Shown here: in pieces, positions 13,401-21,561 of the stretch | How the letters are laid out: every line of letters begins with the position of its first letter | How positions within the stretch are numbered: the first letter of the stretch is position 1 | From: Typha latifolia | Taxonomy: Eukaryota; Streptophyta; Magnoliopsida; Poales; Typhaceae | DNA length: 64,000 bases | Assembly: GCA_019914945.1 (NCBI GenBank) | Contig: CM034099.1 | Coordinates: forward strand, 13,343,001-13,407,000 | Direction: 5' to 3' | Notes under the pieces: generated by a model | Databases searched by the model: none | Seen by the model: the letters and a program-made list of their open reading frames with translations, nothing else | Told to the model about the DNA's origin: nothing | Program-made: the position numbers and the translations under genes

Positions 13401-15769
13401 AGCAGTTCTACCCATAAGACTCCTGGTGTTACAGCAGAGTCTGAAAATATTGGACCAATGGATACATATCTTCAGAAAAAAAAGGGGTTGTACATATACT
13501 TCTATCAAGACAGCTCTCAAAGGAATTAAAAATGCAAAGAAACACATTGGTAGGGCTATCTCTAAATTTTTCTTCTACAACCATATTCCTTTCAATGTAG
13601 CTGATAGTCTTTACTATCACACTATAGTGGATGCTATACAATTAGTAGGGCCTGGTGTTCCCCCTCTTAATTCAAATGATATTGCTACTAAATATTTTGA
13701 CTCAGAGGTAGATGAACTTCATACTTATATTGAGACATTTAAACGGTATTGGGATGAATTTGGTTGTACACTGATGTATGATGGGTAGAGTACACAAAAC
13801 AAAAGAAATATAATTAATTTCTTAGTGTACTCTGGCATGGGGACAATATTTTTGAAGTCTGTGGATACTACTGCTCATATTTGTCAGTTGATGGATGATG
13901 TGGTACAAGAAATCGGTGAAAAAATAGTAGTCTAAGTGGTTACTGATAATGGAGCAAATTATAAAGCTGCTGAAAATTTACTGATGATTAAAAGACCTCA
14001 TTTATATTGGACGCCATGTGTTGCACATTGTATTGATCTGATGTTAGAGAATATTACAAAAGAGCCTGAAATTGATATGATCATACGTGAAGGTCAGATG
14101 TTAACAAATTTTATATATAACCATGGTTGAGTTCTTAATTTACTCAGGCATATGACTGGTGGTAGGAAGATCATCAGACCCGGGGTCACTAGATTTGCCA
14201 CTCACTTTTTAGCCTTGGAGAGCATCATACGCTACAAGGATAATATTATGCTGATGTTTACATCACATGAGTGGTCTATAAAAATTAAGAATATGAAACA
14301 TAAAGATAAATCTTTGGGTGAAACTTTGAAAAATATGGCTCTTGAAAATACATTTTGGGATAATATTACAATTGCCACCGCAGTATTTGAACCTCTTATC
14401 AAAGTATTAAGACTTGTAGACAGTGATGACAAGTTTGAGATGGGTTTCTTATATGAGGCAATGGACATAGTTAAAAGAATCAATAAAAAAAATGTAAGCC
14501 AAAGTTATAGGAAGTGGTGGAAGATGATTGATTTTAGATGAAACAAACAACTACATAGAGATATACACGCGGCTGGTAGGCATGCTTTTAAGTTTTACGT
14601 TTTAATTTACTAATTTATTTTTATTTACGAATATTTAAAAATTTGAATGCTACAGGGTATTTTCTTAATTCAAAAATTTTAATTCTCTAAAAATGTTAAT
14701 AATGATAGTGAAGTCTTGTTGGGGATTAGAAAGATAATCAGCAAGCTTGAGTCCGATATTCATAAACAAATCCTGTGCGATAAAGAAGTGAGTTATGATT
14801 CAATTAAATAATTTTATTATTATTTGTTTCAAGTTTTAACTTTCAATATAATCAATAAGCTAATTTCTGTGTTTGATCTTTTCTATCTCTGCGCCACTTT
14901 CATTTGGGCAGAAAGCCCTGTAGAGAATGAAGATGGGCAAGGATCTTCTTTTCAAGAGTTGTTTTCAAGGCTCCATTCTCTTCCCTAATTAAGTTTCTGT
15001 TAGCTAGGCTGAGATGGGGATAAGGAGCAAGGATTGAAGTCCCCCACTTTTGTCAGACACTGGACATGGTAAGCTCTGTAATTGTCTAGACCCAAGTGTA
15101 GCATGGTTTAATAGTAGGCATTTCTAGGCTCCTTCCCAGCTAGCGGATCACCCCTCTTCCAGAAACACTTCTTTGGCTTTTGAAGGGACAGATCCTGTTG
15201 TGATGAGCAACTGTTGCCTGAACAAGTTTCATTCACATTGGCATTTAGTATAGTTGTTCCTGGCAAATAACTTTAGTGTTAATTTAGGATGAAAAGAAAA
15301 AGAAACAAAGCCAGCCTTACTATGAAAACCATCAAGCTTTCATGGTTCTTCCGTTAATTAAATAGCATATTATTTCGCATATGACTACACAAACCATTTT
15401 CTTCTACAGTCAATAGTTATTGATCTAAGAAACTAGAGAAACTTTAGTTTTCTTCTACCAAACTGTTTTATCTTATTTTTTTTTCCAATTCTTCTATAGC
15501 TGTTATGCATTTCTATTTTTAATCCATTTATCCCATGTCTGCAGTTCTTGTATGCAAGGAAAGTTGAACTCCACGATTACAAGCTTTTATGTCTAGCAGA
15601 GGTCGAGTTAAGAGACAAAAAGCTGTATTTGGTTGGAATTTTGGGTGGGTGGTGGATCTTTAGTGTCTTGCGCATTTATCCGGGGAATGATACTGAGGAT
15701 GGAAATGTCCATCTAGGACAAAAGGTAGGCTTACCAGCACTTGAAGCCCTGGGAAGAGAGAAAAGTTGA
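1305..15769 (+). CDS. Split host gene, uncharacterised membrane protein (four visible exons)
   Basis: Four segments join in phase into one reading frame: 1305-1448, 1533-1744, 12281-12328 and 15545-15724. All splice sites are GT-AG, and the frame is unbroken for about 190 codons. The protein has an N-terminal stretch containing [16 protein letters not shown] and [18 protein letters not shown], then an acidic-amphipathic segment ([20 protein letters not shown]). A hydrophobic double span around [13 protein letters not shown] and [10 protein letters not shown] looks like two membrane helices. A charged tail follows (RQRDTQRHP, then [13 protein letters not shown]). I do not recognise the family, and no enzymatic motif is visible. 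The second and third introns are 10.5 and 3.2 kb and full of transposons. Exons upstream of 1305 and the true 3' end are not resolved; without a further splice at 15725 the frame stops at 15769. Clean splice phases argue for a real gene, but activity cannot be judged. Confidence 0.58.
1533..1744 (+). CDS. Exon with two hydrophobic segments, split membrane-protein gene
   Basis: The acceptor TTACAG ends at 1532 and the donor GTCAGT starts at 1745. The reading frame is open throughout and ends in phase 0 after Glu-Gln. It encodes the acidic segment [20 protein letters not shown] and two likely membrane spans around [10 protein letters not shown] and INVALLLF. The ATG at 1505 lies in the intron and is not the start. 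Confidence 0.6.
1745..3300. other. Intron sequence without recognised gene
   Basis: This is the first part of the 10.5-kb second intron. Polypyrimidine tracts and an AT-rich stretch at 2880-3060 are visible. The region 2700-3140 carries GGCCGAT- and CGATTCGGCCTGG-like words resembling those at 355-490 and 12490-12620, probably a decayed repeat. No protein similarity was recognised. Confidence 0.35.
3301..3868 (-). repeat. 3' LTR of gypsyA chromovirus
   Basis: This roughly 568-bp segment matches the segment at 48222-48784 over its whole length, in the same orientation. Both begin on the minus strand with TGATGT.ATCC and end near CTAGA..GG..CGTAA. It directly follows the minus-strand integrase and chromodomain remnant of gypsyA, where a 3' LTR should lie. 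It contains short repeated phrases resembling 'gacttaactagacttgcc', also present at 40.6-40.8 and 46.3-46.5 kb. Confidence 0.6.
3869..5244 (-). pseudogene. gypsyA pol C-terminal part: RNase H start, integrase, chromodomain remnant
   Basis: At 4892-4704 the minus strand reads [20 protein letters not shown], then [13 protein letters not shown], the DFI..L and DRLSKYAHF-type integrase core of Ty3 elements. At 5230-5180 [11 protein letters not shown] matches the RNase H opening that normally follows the RT thumb, and the thumb lies just beyond the solo LTR at 6138. The segment 4130-3870 has HVLAKRR and [13 protein letters not shown] phrases found at the C-terminus of chromovirus integrases. Several stops and frame changes make it non-functional. 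Confidence 0.65.
5245..6137 (-). repeat. Solo LTR (gypsyB family) whose 3' end contains a tandem PBS array
   Basis: An 893-bp LTR is flanked by a perfect 5-bp duplication CACGG (5240-5244 and 6138-6142). It splits the gypsyA pol exactly between EAPV and LALPNF. It is homologous to the gypsyB 5' LTR at 51564-52524: it shares the GGATGGCA..CAAATT leader, the TTTGGGATCTCGACCACTTCG region and the TTCGTCCCTGCTA region. Read on the minus strand, its last roughly 85 bp are four tandem units of about 21 bp, each containing TGGTATCAGAGC or a one-base variant. The LTR then ends CTATCA. The duplication therefore places primer-binding-site copies inside the LTR. Unlike other family members it lacks clear GTTCGAAC palindromes. 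Confidence 0.8.
6138..7704 (-). pseudogene. gypsyA protease and reverse transcriptase remnant
   Basis: On the minus strand, [13 protein letters not shown] near 7100-7050 is the aspartic-protease motif, with Asn where DSGST has Asp. [19 protein letters not shown] near 6880-6830 is the RT fingers/palm motif. [17 protein letters not shown] near 6310-6250 is the thumb. The YxDD box region is missing because 6405-6630 holds foreign sequence. The thumb ends in EAPV at 6138, where a solo LTR was inserted. The frame is broken many times. Confidence 0.65.
6405..6630 (-). mobile_element. Unclassified insertion in gypsyA reverse transcriptase
   Basis: About 225 bp replaces the YxDD-containing part of the RT between the thumb (ending near 6400) and the palm (starting near 6640). 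It contains ATAAATGAGG and a near-duplicate pair of phrases, CACCCAACATTG and CACACCCAACATTG, at 6417-6445. No clear terminal repeats or target duplication were seen, so the type is unknown. Confidence 0.3.
7705..8500 (+). repeat. Solo LTR, gypsyB-like subfamily, with TTCGAA palindromes
   Basis: A 796-bp LTR (TG...CA) is flanked by the perfect 5-bp duplication ACCGT (7700-7704 and 8501-8505). It is related to the minus-strand solo LTR at 49048-49816 from its first bases (TGATTCAGACCACACTGAG-like) onward. Three copies of CGTTCGAACGCG at 7879-7932 are spaced 24 bp apart, with divergent copies before them. A pyrimidine-rich leader follows. It lies inside the gypsyA gag region. Confidence 0.78.
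8501..8690 (-). pseudogene. gypsyA gag fragment
   Basis: On the minus strand the segment reads like a Ty3 gag retrotrans domain (LEDVAFRWFQAA, then [20 protein letters not shown]), with stops. It is the upstream part of gypsyA, separated from the rest by the solo LTR at 7705-8500. To its right, at 8700-9070, nothing further was recognised. Confidence 0.5.
8700..9070. other. No gene recognised between two retrotransposon remnants
   Basis: This is intron sequence between the gypsyA gag remnant and the copia remnant. A 67-codon minus-strand ORF at 8879-9082 has no recognised motif. Confidence 0.3.
9071..11142 (-). mobile_element. Truncated Ty1/copia gag-protease-integrase remnant
   Basis: The minus strand carries, in order, a gag domain (10900-10500: [20 protein letters not shown], then [18 protein letters not shown]), a zinc-knuckle and linker zone (about 10400-10000), a protease-like segment (9972-9781: [28 protein letters not shown]), a GAG-pre-integrase segment ([10 protein letters not shown] near 9600), and an integrase core (9403-9125: [20 protein letters not shown], then QQNGIAE). 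The RT and RNase H are missing because the element ends near 9070. Stops and frameshifts are frequent. The order gag-PR-IN identifies Ty1/copia. Confidence 0.75.
11131..11142 (-). other. Primer-binding site of the copia remnant
   Basis: The minus strand reads TGGTATCTGAGG, one base from the usual tRNA-iMet-complementary TGGTATCAGAG. It lies upstream of the copia gag and next to a presumed LTR end (TTTTCTAATA) at 11143. This gives the element orientation independently of the proteins. Confidence 0.5.
11143..11400 (-). repeat. Probable short 5' LTR of the copia remnant
   Basis: The 250 bp next to the PBS contain internally repeated phrases ('gtagatcaatcag' twice, 'tatacaaggta' twice) and would be a short copia LTR. 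The outer end is not fixed, and no second LTR or target duplication was found because the 3' part of the element is missing. Confidence 0.35.
11401..12280. other. Intron 2, 3' part; nothing recognised
   Basis: Ordinary AT-rich intron sequence leads to the acceptor TATTGCAG at 12273-12280. No repeat or ORF was recognised. Confidence 0.4.
12281..12328 (+). CDS. Short 48-bp exon of split membrane-protein gene
   Basis: This micro-exon lies between TATTGCAG and GTGAGA. It encodes 16 residues ([16 protein letters not shown]) in phase 0 on both sides and so joins the 1744 and 15545 exon ends exactly. The basic loop fits a cytosolic segment after the second membrane span. It is too short to be found as an ORF. 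Confidence 0.55.
12465..12900 (+). repeat. GC-rich GGCCGAAAC-type repeat and pyrimidine tract upstream of the hAT remnant
   Basis: The segment 12490-12620 is dense in CGAAAC, GGCCGAT and CCGATCC words, with a (CTTT)n-like pyrimidine tract at 12660-12740. It lies directly upstream of the hAT coding remnant and may be its subterminal or 5' region. Similar words occur at 355-490 and 2745-3120. Terminal inverted repeats were not resolved. Confidence 0.35.
12952..14800 (+). pseudogene. hAT-superfamily transposase remnant (BED finger and DUF659 type)
   Basis: An ATG at 12952 opens a frame with early frameshifts. [18 protein letters not shown] at about 13056-13110 is a degraded BED zinc finger; its first Cys lies next to a stop. 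The frame continues through [17 protein letters not shown], then [29 protein letters not shown], and [16 protein letters not shown], which are hallmarks of plant DUF659/hAT transposases. [17 protein letters not shown] follows. The sequence decays after about 14540, before the C-terminal dimerisation domain, with loose homology to about 14800. At least four stops or frameshifts make it non-functional. It sits in intron 3 of the host gene. Confidence 0.78.
15545..15724 (+). CDS. 3'-most visible exon of split membrane-protein gene
   Basis: The acceptor TCTGCAG ends at 15544. The exon encodes [20 protein letters not shown], then a hydrophobic turn ([15 protein letters not shown]). A possible donor GTAGGC begins at 15725 in phase 0. 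If it is not used, the frame continues 14 codons to a TGA ending at 15769. No downstream exon was recognised. Confidence 0.55.
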
Positions 15770-16438
15770 TAAATCCGCATTTTGTGATACAGCTACAATC
15801 TACCATGAATCTTCACAGTTGCAATTTTGAGGCTTATGCTGAAGGATTTTCTCAAGTTCCGCTACTACTAAACAACTTATCTCATACAAATCAATTTTCA
15901 TGTGCTTAGCCTTTTAGGTTTTATTACAAATCATGTGTTGCATGATCTATCTTGAGTATTTTTTTTTAAAAAAAAACCTTGACGTACACTTACTTATTAT
16001 GGTTTATTGAAAATGTTTGAAAGTATAAGGTGATTGGTTGCTGAATTTAATAAGAGCAAAGCATCTTTGAGAATTAAATGTGATTCTTTTTTTGGTCAAA
16101 TTAATTTGTTTTCTTTATACATTTTATGGTTATTTAGAATTTTTGTTCTTTGTAGGAGCTTTATAGATTTGAAAAAATTCTGTCGGTTTGATTTTAGGAA
16201 GATTGTGATGGGTAGAGCATTGTTTAGGTTACTGGTTTTGTCACGAGATTACTAAGTGAGGTTGGCAGTATAAGTTTATATAATGAAAATTTCAGACAAA
16301 ACATCAAGTATTTATGATGTACAATCTAAGTTTTACGTATGATTCAGACACATACATATGGAAGAGAATAATATGTGAGAAATCAAAGATTCAAGTGAAA
16401 ATAAGGAAACTTCAATATACTCCAATAAAAGAGCATAT
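15770..16438. other. Downstream flank of the last visible exon; no gene recognised
   Basis: AT-rich sequence with a poly-T/poly-A patch near 15960-15977. It could hold a 3' UTR or a further intron of the host gene. No polyadenylation or exon signal was strong enough to call. Confidence 0.35.
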
Positions 16439-16446
16439 GGTGCAGT

Positions 16447-16989
16447 TAGGAGTGAAAAAGGATTGGATATGGATCGGATAGTAATACAGATTTGGATATG
16501 GATATTGGACGGATAGCAAAATTTAAAATCATATCTTAACTAAATGGATACGGATAATTTTCGAATAAAGGATCGGATCTTAAACGGATATTGATTGAAT
16601 TTAAAATAATTATAATATTTTATTTAGATATAATTAATATAAAATTATTAAGAGTTTTACAACAAATAATTCTTTTGTATGTCAAATATATAAAATTAGA
16701 GAAATTAATTTCTATAAATAATATATAAAGTATTATTAGTAACAATATTAATATTTACTATTTAAATAAGCAAACTAAAAACTGTAAATTATTTAAAAAA
16801 ATATGCAGGTAAACGGATATCCGATATCCGTATCCGAATTCGAAAAATATATTCGATCTATATCTGAATCCGTATCCGATTTTTTTTTTCAAAAATTCTA
16901 TCCGTATCCGAATCGAATAGAAATTTTTTATCCAAATTCGATCCGAGTCGGGTCGGATAGCGGGTCGGTCCGACTTGTTTTCACCCCTA
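16447..16989. mobile_element. hAT-type MITE with 8-bp target duplication
   Basis: The 543-bp element has terminal inverted repeats TAGGAGTGAAAA (left) and TTTTCACCCCTA (right). It is flanked by a perfect 8-bp direct duplication GGTGCAGT (16439-16446 and 16990-16997). An 8-bp duplication and a TAGGGGTGAAAA end are typical of hAT non-autonomous elements. The interior is built of repeated GGATATGGATCGGATA and CCGATATCCGTATCCG words on opposite strands and has no coding capacity. Confidence 0.85.
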
Positions 16990-16997
16990 GGTGCAGT

Positions 16998-19436
16998 ACT
17001 TGAATGGAATCGAGCTTTTTATATGGTTCAAACCACGGAACAGTGATTTCAAGATCAATTATAGTATATAAGATTTGTGCTGACCGAACTAAATCGGTTT
17101 GAGCTGATCACAAGTTCACAACTGAACTAGAATATGTTTTGGAACTTGAATTTCCATTGGTAATTTACTTAGTTGGAACTATAGATAAGTTTTCACACTT
17201 TTATATCCTAGAGGCATACATCGGAGGAACAACTCAAGGAGCTCAAAGTAATCCATTTAAGAGTTTTATGTCTAGGTGACAATAGATTAATCTTGTTTGG
17301 ATTGGTCTACAGTTTTTTCTTCTTAAAGAGAGATTTTTTTTTTCATGTTAAAAAACTAGTATCTAGGTTTTTACGTGTGTTTGGTCTTGATTTGTGTTTT
17401 CATACATAGTCGTACATAGTTGGAGTAGAATCTCTCCTACCCTGGAATTTCCGTAGACATCCGCTATGGTTTTCAAAATATGCTCGAAGTCCAGCGAGTA
17501 AAGTCGTGAACACACTTACCACGTTCTCTGCAATAAGAAACCAATAATGCGCAGCACGAATTTACTTAGTGCATATGTTATCTTTTCATTATCTTGAACT
17601 CTTATTTGTAATGATGGTAAGAGTTTGGTCATAGTCTTATTACAAATCATATATAGTTTATCTAAGTAGTTGAGTGAAACCTCAATTATGAGGTAGATTT
17701 GAACTATACTTGGATCTCATATGATGGTTTTGGATTATTATTTTGATAAAAATGTACGTTTCAATGCATGCATATATACAGATTACATAATGTTTTGTAT
17801 GAAAATAATCCTAAGTAGGACAACCATTTGTAGCTCTTCATGTGAGGAATAAGTCAATAGCTATTTACGTGATGGACAGATGTAGCACTAGTGAAGTCGG
17901 TCCCTTTGCTTTTTCGTTTGCTTTCATTAGTCTCATACTAAGCAGTTTGGAATTGAACTACACGAAATCAAAAATCAACTGAAGTAGCTATTCTGTTTGA
18001 TTGAATCAGATTAGATGAAATCTCAAATCAGTTTGAACACAGATTAGACTTAACAAATTTTGATTAGTTTCAATTCAAAAATATATTTAGTTCTAGTTAA
18101 TTAAAAGATTAATTATATCTGATTTGAGCACGACTTTTGTTCTTGGTTCACCTTAGAATTTGCTACATAGTATAATTTGAGAATTTTGGGGGAGATATAA
18201 GAATCCTAGATTGACTAGGTGTAAAAAATATCGAAAGTCAAAATCAAAGATCAAAACTGAATAAATTACTAAGTTTAAGATGGAAAAATTAGAAAAAAGT
18301 GGAAATATATACAATAACGATTCTTTTAACATGAAAAAAAAAATCTCTTTCAACAAAGAGAATAAAATCACAAATCCAATTAATCTCCCAGATCTCTATT
18401 TCACTATGATCATAAAGAAGATTCTTTTACAATCACTTTTATTATACTCTGGGCGGCTACTGATTGAAGTCATTCTCTTAAACTTCTCTCTTCAATGAAC
18501 TAATCAGTGAACATACATTACTCATCGTTGATTATTCTTGACTCGGTGTGGGTCAATTTTCTCTCACTTCACGTGTTGATGTAATCAACGTCGATTCAGC
18601 TTCTCCGGTGCTTGACAATCAATCTCTGATGTAGCCCAGCATACGAAAATATGTAAATTAACTCTCCTCACATGTAGAAAGTATGTTACATGAGAGAACC
18701 TCAAACTCTTAGATGATAAATTTAAAGCTCCTCTGAGTTCTTTCTAGATGGATCATCCCTCTAACCTCTAGTTCAACCCATTCAAAGTGCTACAAAATAT
18801 ATTTGGTATTAGACTTGTACTCGAACAAATAACTCCTCACACAATGATAGAAAGTGAAACTCTTTTAGACTTTAGGTACACCCTATTTTTCTTCAGGTTC
18901 GGTCCCCCTAAGATCTCTGCTCAAGAGTCAGTACCTTAACTCACTAGCGCTAGGGCCCTCCGGCTTTCTTTGGATCCTTTCACGTACCTCTAGATTCCTT
19001 TTATAGGATGTGAGGAATCTTTTTGATTCGTATAAGGTGACTCGCCAAAGGAAATACCAAGTTTGAATAGGTTTTTGAACTTTCCTTTATTGTTCTACAA
19101 GATAGTTCAAACCGAGCTCAAATCAGTTCACGTTGAACTTATTTACCTTGAGTGTTCCGATGCAAAATCTCTTCCTATATTTGAACCAATCGAGATCTAT
19201 TTGCACCATTTATTTGTAGAATGCTGAATTTGACTTCATTTTGATTTTGATCTTGAATTTTTCTTCACATAGTCTTCCATAAGTATTGTGACTTGATGGT
19301 ACATAAAATGCTAGAATATACATCATATTTAATAATGTTTCGTGTCCTCTAATTTGCTATTACAAAATATTGTTCTCTCTTATAGCAATTTTGTGACAAA
19401 ATACTACCCATCACAATCATTCTAATTGATCAAATA
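16998..19436. other. Intergenic, no gene recognised
   Basis: 2.4 kb of AT-rich sequence without a convincing ORF. Two short frames near 18153-18498 overlap on opposite strands and look like chance. Phrases such as 'aactaaatcggtttgagctg' near 17085 suggest old retrotransposon non-coding sequence, but no LTR end or duplication was found. Confidence 0.4.
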
Positions 19437-19566
19437 TGTTAGGTTTTCATTTGTCGGCAATTGTGTACAAAATATTCTAAATGTATTTTTTCATGTATAT
19501 GAGCTTTACACAAGTCTAGAATATCTCTCGTTTGAAGAATTGTAAGATTATTGGAGAAAATCCGTT

Positions 19567-19898
19567 CAATTCGTTCACAAACGCGTCCGAACGCGGAATC
19601 TGCGTTCACACAAACAGAGAGCCGCGTTCACAAACGCATTCGAACGCGGGTACTGCGTTCACATAGACAGAGAGCCGTGTTCACAAACGCGTTTGAACGC
19701 GGGTACTGCATTCATACAAACAAAGAGCTGCATTCACAAATGCGTTCGAATGCGGGTACTACGTTCACACAGACAGAGAGTTGCGTTCACAAACGCGTTC
19801 GAACGCAACCTGAAGAATTTAAGCTGTCGCGTTCGAATGCACTCGGGCCCGTTCGAACGCACCTGAGATCAAGTCATGCCGTTCGAACGCACCCGGGC
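19567..19898 (+). repeat. 53-bp tandem repeats and GCGTTCGAACGC palindrome array in C1 5' LTR
   Basis: The repeat unit is 53 bp and five copies are present, most carrying a TTCGAA-centred palindrome of up to 12 bp with point variants. ORFs read through it, but 53 is not a multiple of three and the products are repetitive His-Lys-Arg-rich strings, so they are not genes. Confidence 0.85.
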
Positions 19899-19970
19899 CG
19901 ATGAAGTTTGATAAAATTGGACTTTCGTGAGTACGGATAAGATTTAGATTTGGCTCTATCTTGGAGATCA

Positions 19971-19979
19971 TATATAAGG
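19971..19979 (+). promoter_or_regulatory. TATA box of C1 5' LTR
   Basis: TATATAAGG lies about 75 bp after the last palindrome. It is at the same relative place in the sister LTRs (25320, 31835, 62908). It is presumably the Pol II promoter of the element. Confidence 0.6.
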
Positions 19980-20446
19980 ATTGTGATGCCCTATCTCTAG
20001 GGTGGTTAAAGAAGCATTATTGAAGGAGACTTATTGAGGCTACATCGGTTCTTCAACTAACAAGGTTCCACTCATCATTAAAAAGTTAATCTTTCGTCTT
20101 AAGGGTTATCTAGACGAAAGATCAATCTCGAGGGTTATTGAGGTTGTTGGACTTCAATCATAAGAAGCAGTGAATCGTGGGTTCTAGCGAGCGAGACTGA
20201 GAAGAACAAAGTTGTTTGGATCGACGGGTTGTTTTGTGAGTCAGTCTTGTAACTGCTACTATTCTAGTGATTGGTTTTGATCCGAGTTTGGATCCGTGAT
20301 TTTTTCCGTTTGGGTTTTTCCACGTTAAAATCTTGGCGTTCATCTATGCTTTAGTTCTTAATATTTCTACGAACTTTTACTTAAGCGAACGAGTGATATC
20401 ATTGCCTAGTATTTAGATAGATACTTGTGTCTATGGGTTTTTCAAT

Positions 20447-20458
20447 TGGTATCAGAGC
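20447..20458 (+). other. C1 primer-binding site
   Basis: TGGTATCAGAGC begins two bases after the LTR end CA. It is complementary to the 3' end of plant initiator tRNA-Met and is the usual PBS. Confidence 0.85.
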
Positions 20459-20493
20459 AGGTTCTCTCACCCTTTGAGAGAGATCAGATAGGC

Positions 20494-21561
20494 ATGGATT
20501 TTCATGGAGATGGACCATCATCTATTAGACCTCCTATTCTAGATGGATCAAATTATGGATATTGGAAAGCTAGGATGAGAACTTACTTGAAGTCTATAGA
20601 TGAACGAGTATGGTTTGCCGTTGTGAACGGTTGGAGTCCACCAAAGTACATGGTGGATGATAAACTTGTTGATAAACCAATAGAGTCATGGGATAGGTCA
20701 GACTATAAAAAAGTTGGATGGAATAGCAAGGCAATAAATGCAATTTTTAGTTGTGTTTCCTCGAAAGAATTTATAAGAATTTCTACTTGTGAGATAACAA
20801 AAGAAGCTTGGACGATCTTAGAAACTACTCACGAAAGAACTATGGCTGTAAAACTTTCTAAACTTTAGAGGTTGACTACTAGTTTTGAAACTCTACGTAT
20901 GGATGAGAATGAGACATTTGATGAGTTCTATGCAAAACTGAGTGATATAGTCAACTCCAGTTTCAACCTAGGAGAGAAAATTCCTGAAAACAGAATTGTC
21001 CGTAAGATCCTTAGGTCTCTTCCAGAGAGGTTTCAGGCGAAAGTTACAGCTATTGAGGAAAGTAAGGACATTGATTCTATTAAATTTGAATAATTGGTAG
21101 GAAATCTACAAACATTTGAGTCCAGTCTTTCAAAACCGAGGAATTCCAAAGGGATTGCCCTATCCACAGTTGAACAAAGTATAGAGGAGTCTGATGATGA
21201 AGGTGATTTAGATGTTGAGATGTTGGCCATGTTCGTCAAAAAGTTTAATAAATTCTTTCGGAAGCCAAACAAGTTGAATGCTGAAAAACTTGAGAAAAGC
21301 AAAGCATTTGTGAAAAAGAAGAATACTGCGAGTTTGAACACATGTGTGAGCAACAACGGTGTCAAACAGAAAAATAAGAATTCTGAGAATAAGGTTCGAT
21401 GTTTTGAATGTTCTGGTTTTGGACACATAGCACAAGAATGCCCTAATCGCATTAAGAAGAAGGGTAAAGCTATAAAAGTTACTTGGGATGACTCAGATGA
21501 ATCTGATGATGATTCTGGAAAAGACGAAGAAAACTTAATAAGTCGAAAAGTACAAATTTAA
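20494..21561 (+). pseudogene. C1 gag (copia UBN2-type with CCHC knuckle), two nonsense codons
   Basis: One frame of 356 codons is interrupted by TAG at 20866 and TAA at 21091. Residues 16-42 (ILDGSNYGYWKARMRTYLKS) are the N-terminal copia gag motif. RLTTSFETLRMDENETFDEF and KILRSLPERFQ are the UBN2 gag core. Residues about 303-316 (CFECSGFGHIAQEC) are an intact CCHC zinc knuckle. An acidic tail follows (WDDSDESDDDSGKDEE). The TAG corresponds to CAG in the sister copy at 63801-63803, so it is a C-to-T change. The start ATG is at 20494; the longer open frame back to 20425 covers the PBS. No pol follows. Confidence 0.8.

Larger units (their letters stand above)
19437..20444 (+). repeat. C1 5' LTR with 53-bp tandem repeats and TTCGAA palindromes
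   Basis: A 1008-bp LTR starts TGTTAGG and ends TTTTTCA. From about 19567 to 19806 it holds five tandem units of exactly 53 bp (unit starts at 19621, 19674, 19727 and 19780). Each contains a TTCACAAACGCGTTCGAACG-like core. Further palindromes follow to 19898, then a TATA box (TATATAAGG at 19971). Confidence 0.85.

Noticed and set aside
18153..18498. Two overlapping 72-codon ORFs on opposite strands
   Set aside because: AT-rich, low-complexity, no motif; likely chance.
19567..19806. CRISPR-like array of palindromic direct repeats
   Set aside because: Units are contiguous 53-bp tandem repeats without distinct spacers, inside plant LTRs.
19551..19904. 117-codon ORF (and similar ones at 24929, 31405, 61845, 61964, 62553, and reversed at 23147-23447) over LTR repeats
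   Set aside because: They read the 53-bp palindromic repeats. The unit is not a multiple of three, the products are repetitive, and no start context or conservation supports coding.
21033..21452. 139-codon minus-strand ORF
   Set aside because: Antisense of the C1 gag; the sense strand has the zinc knuckle and UBN2 motifs.
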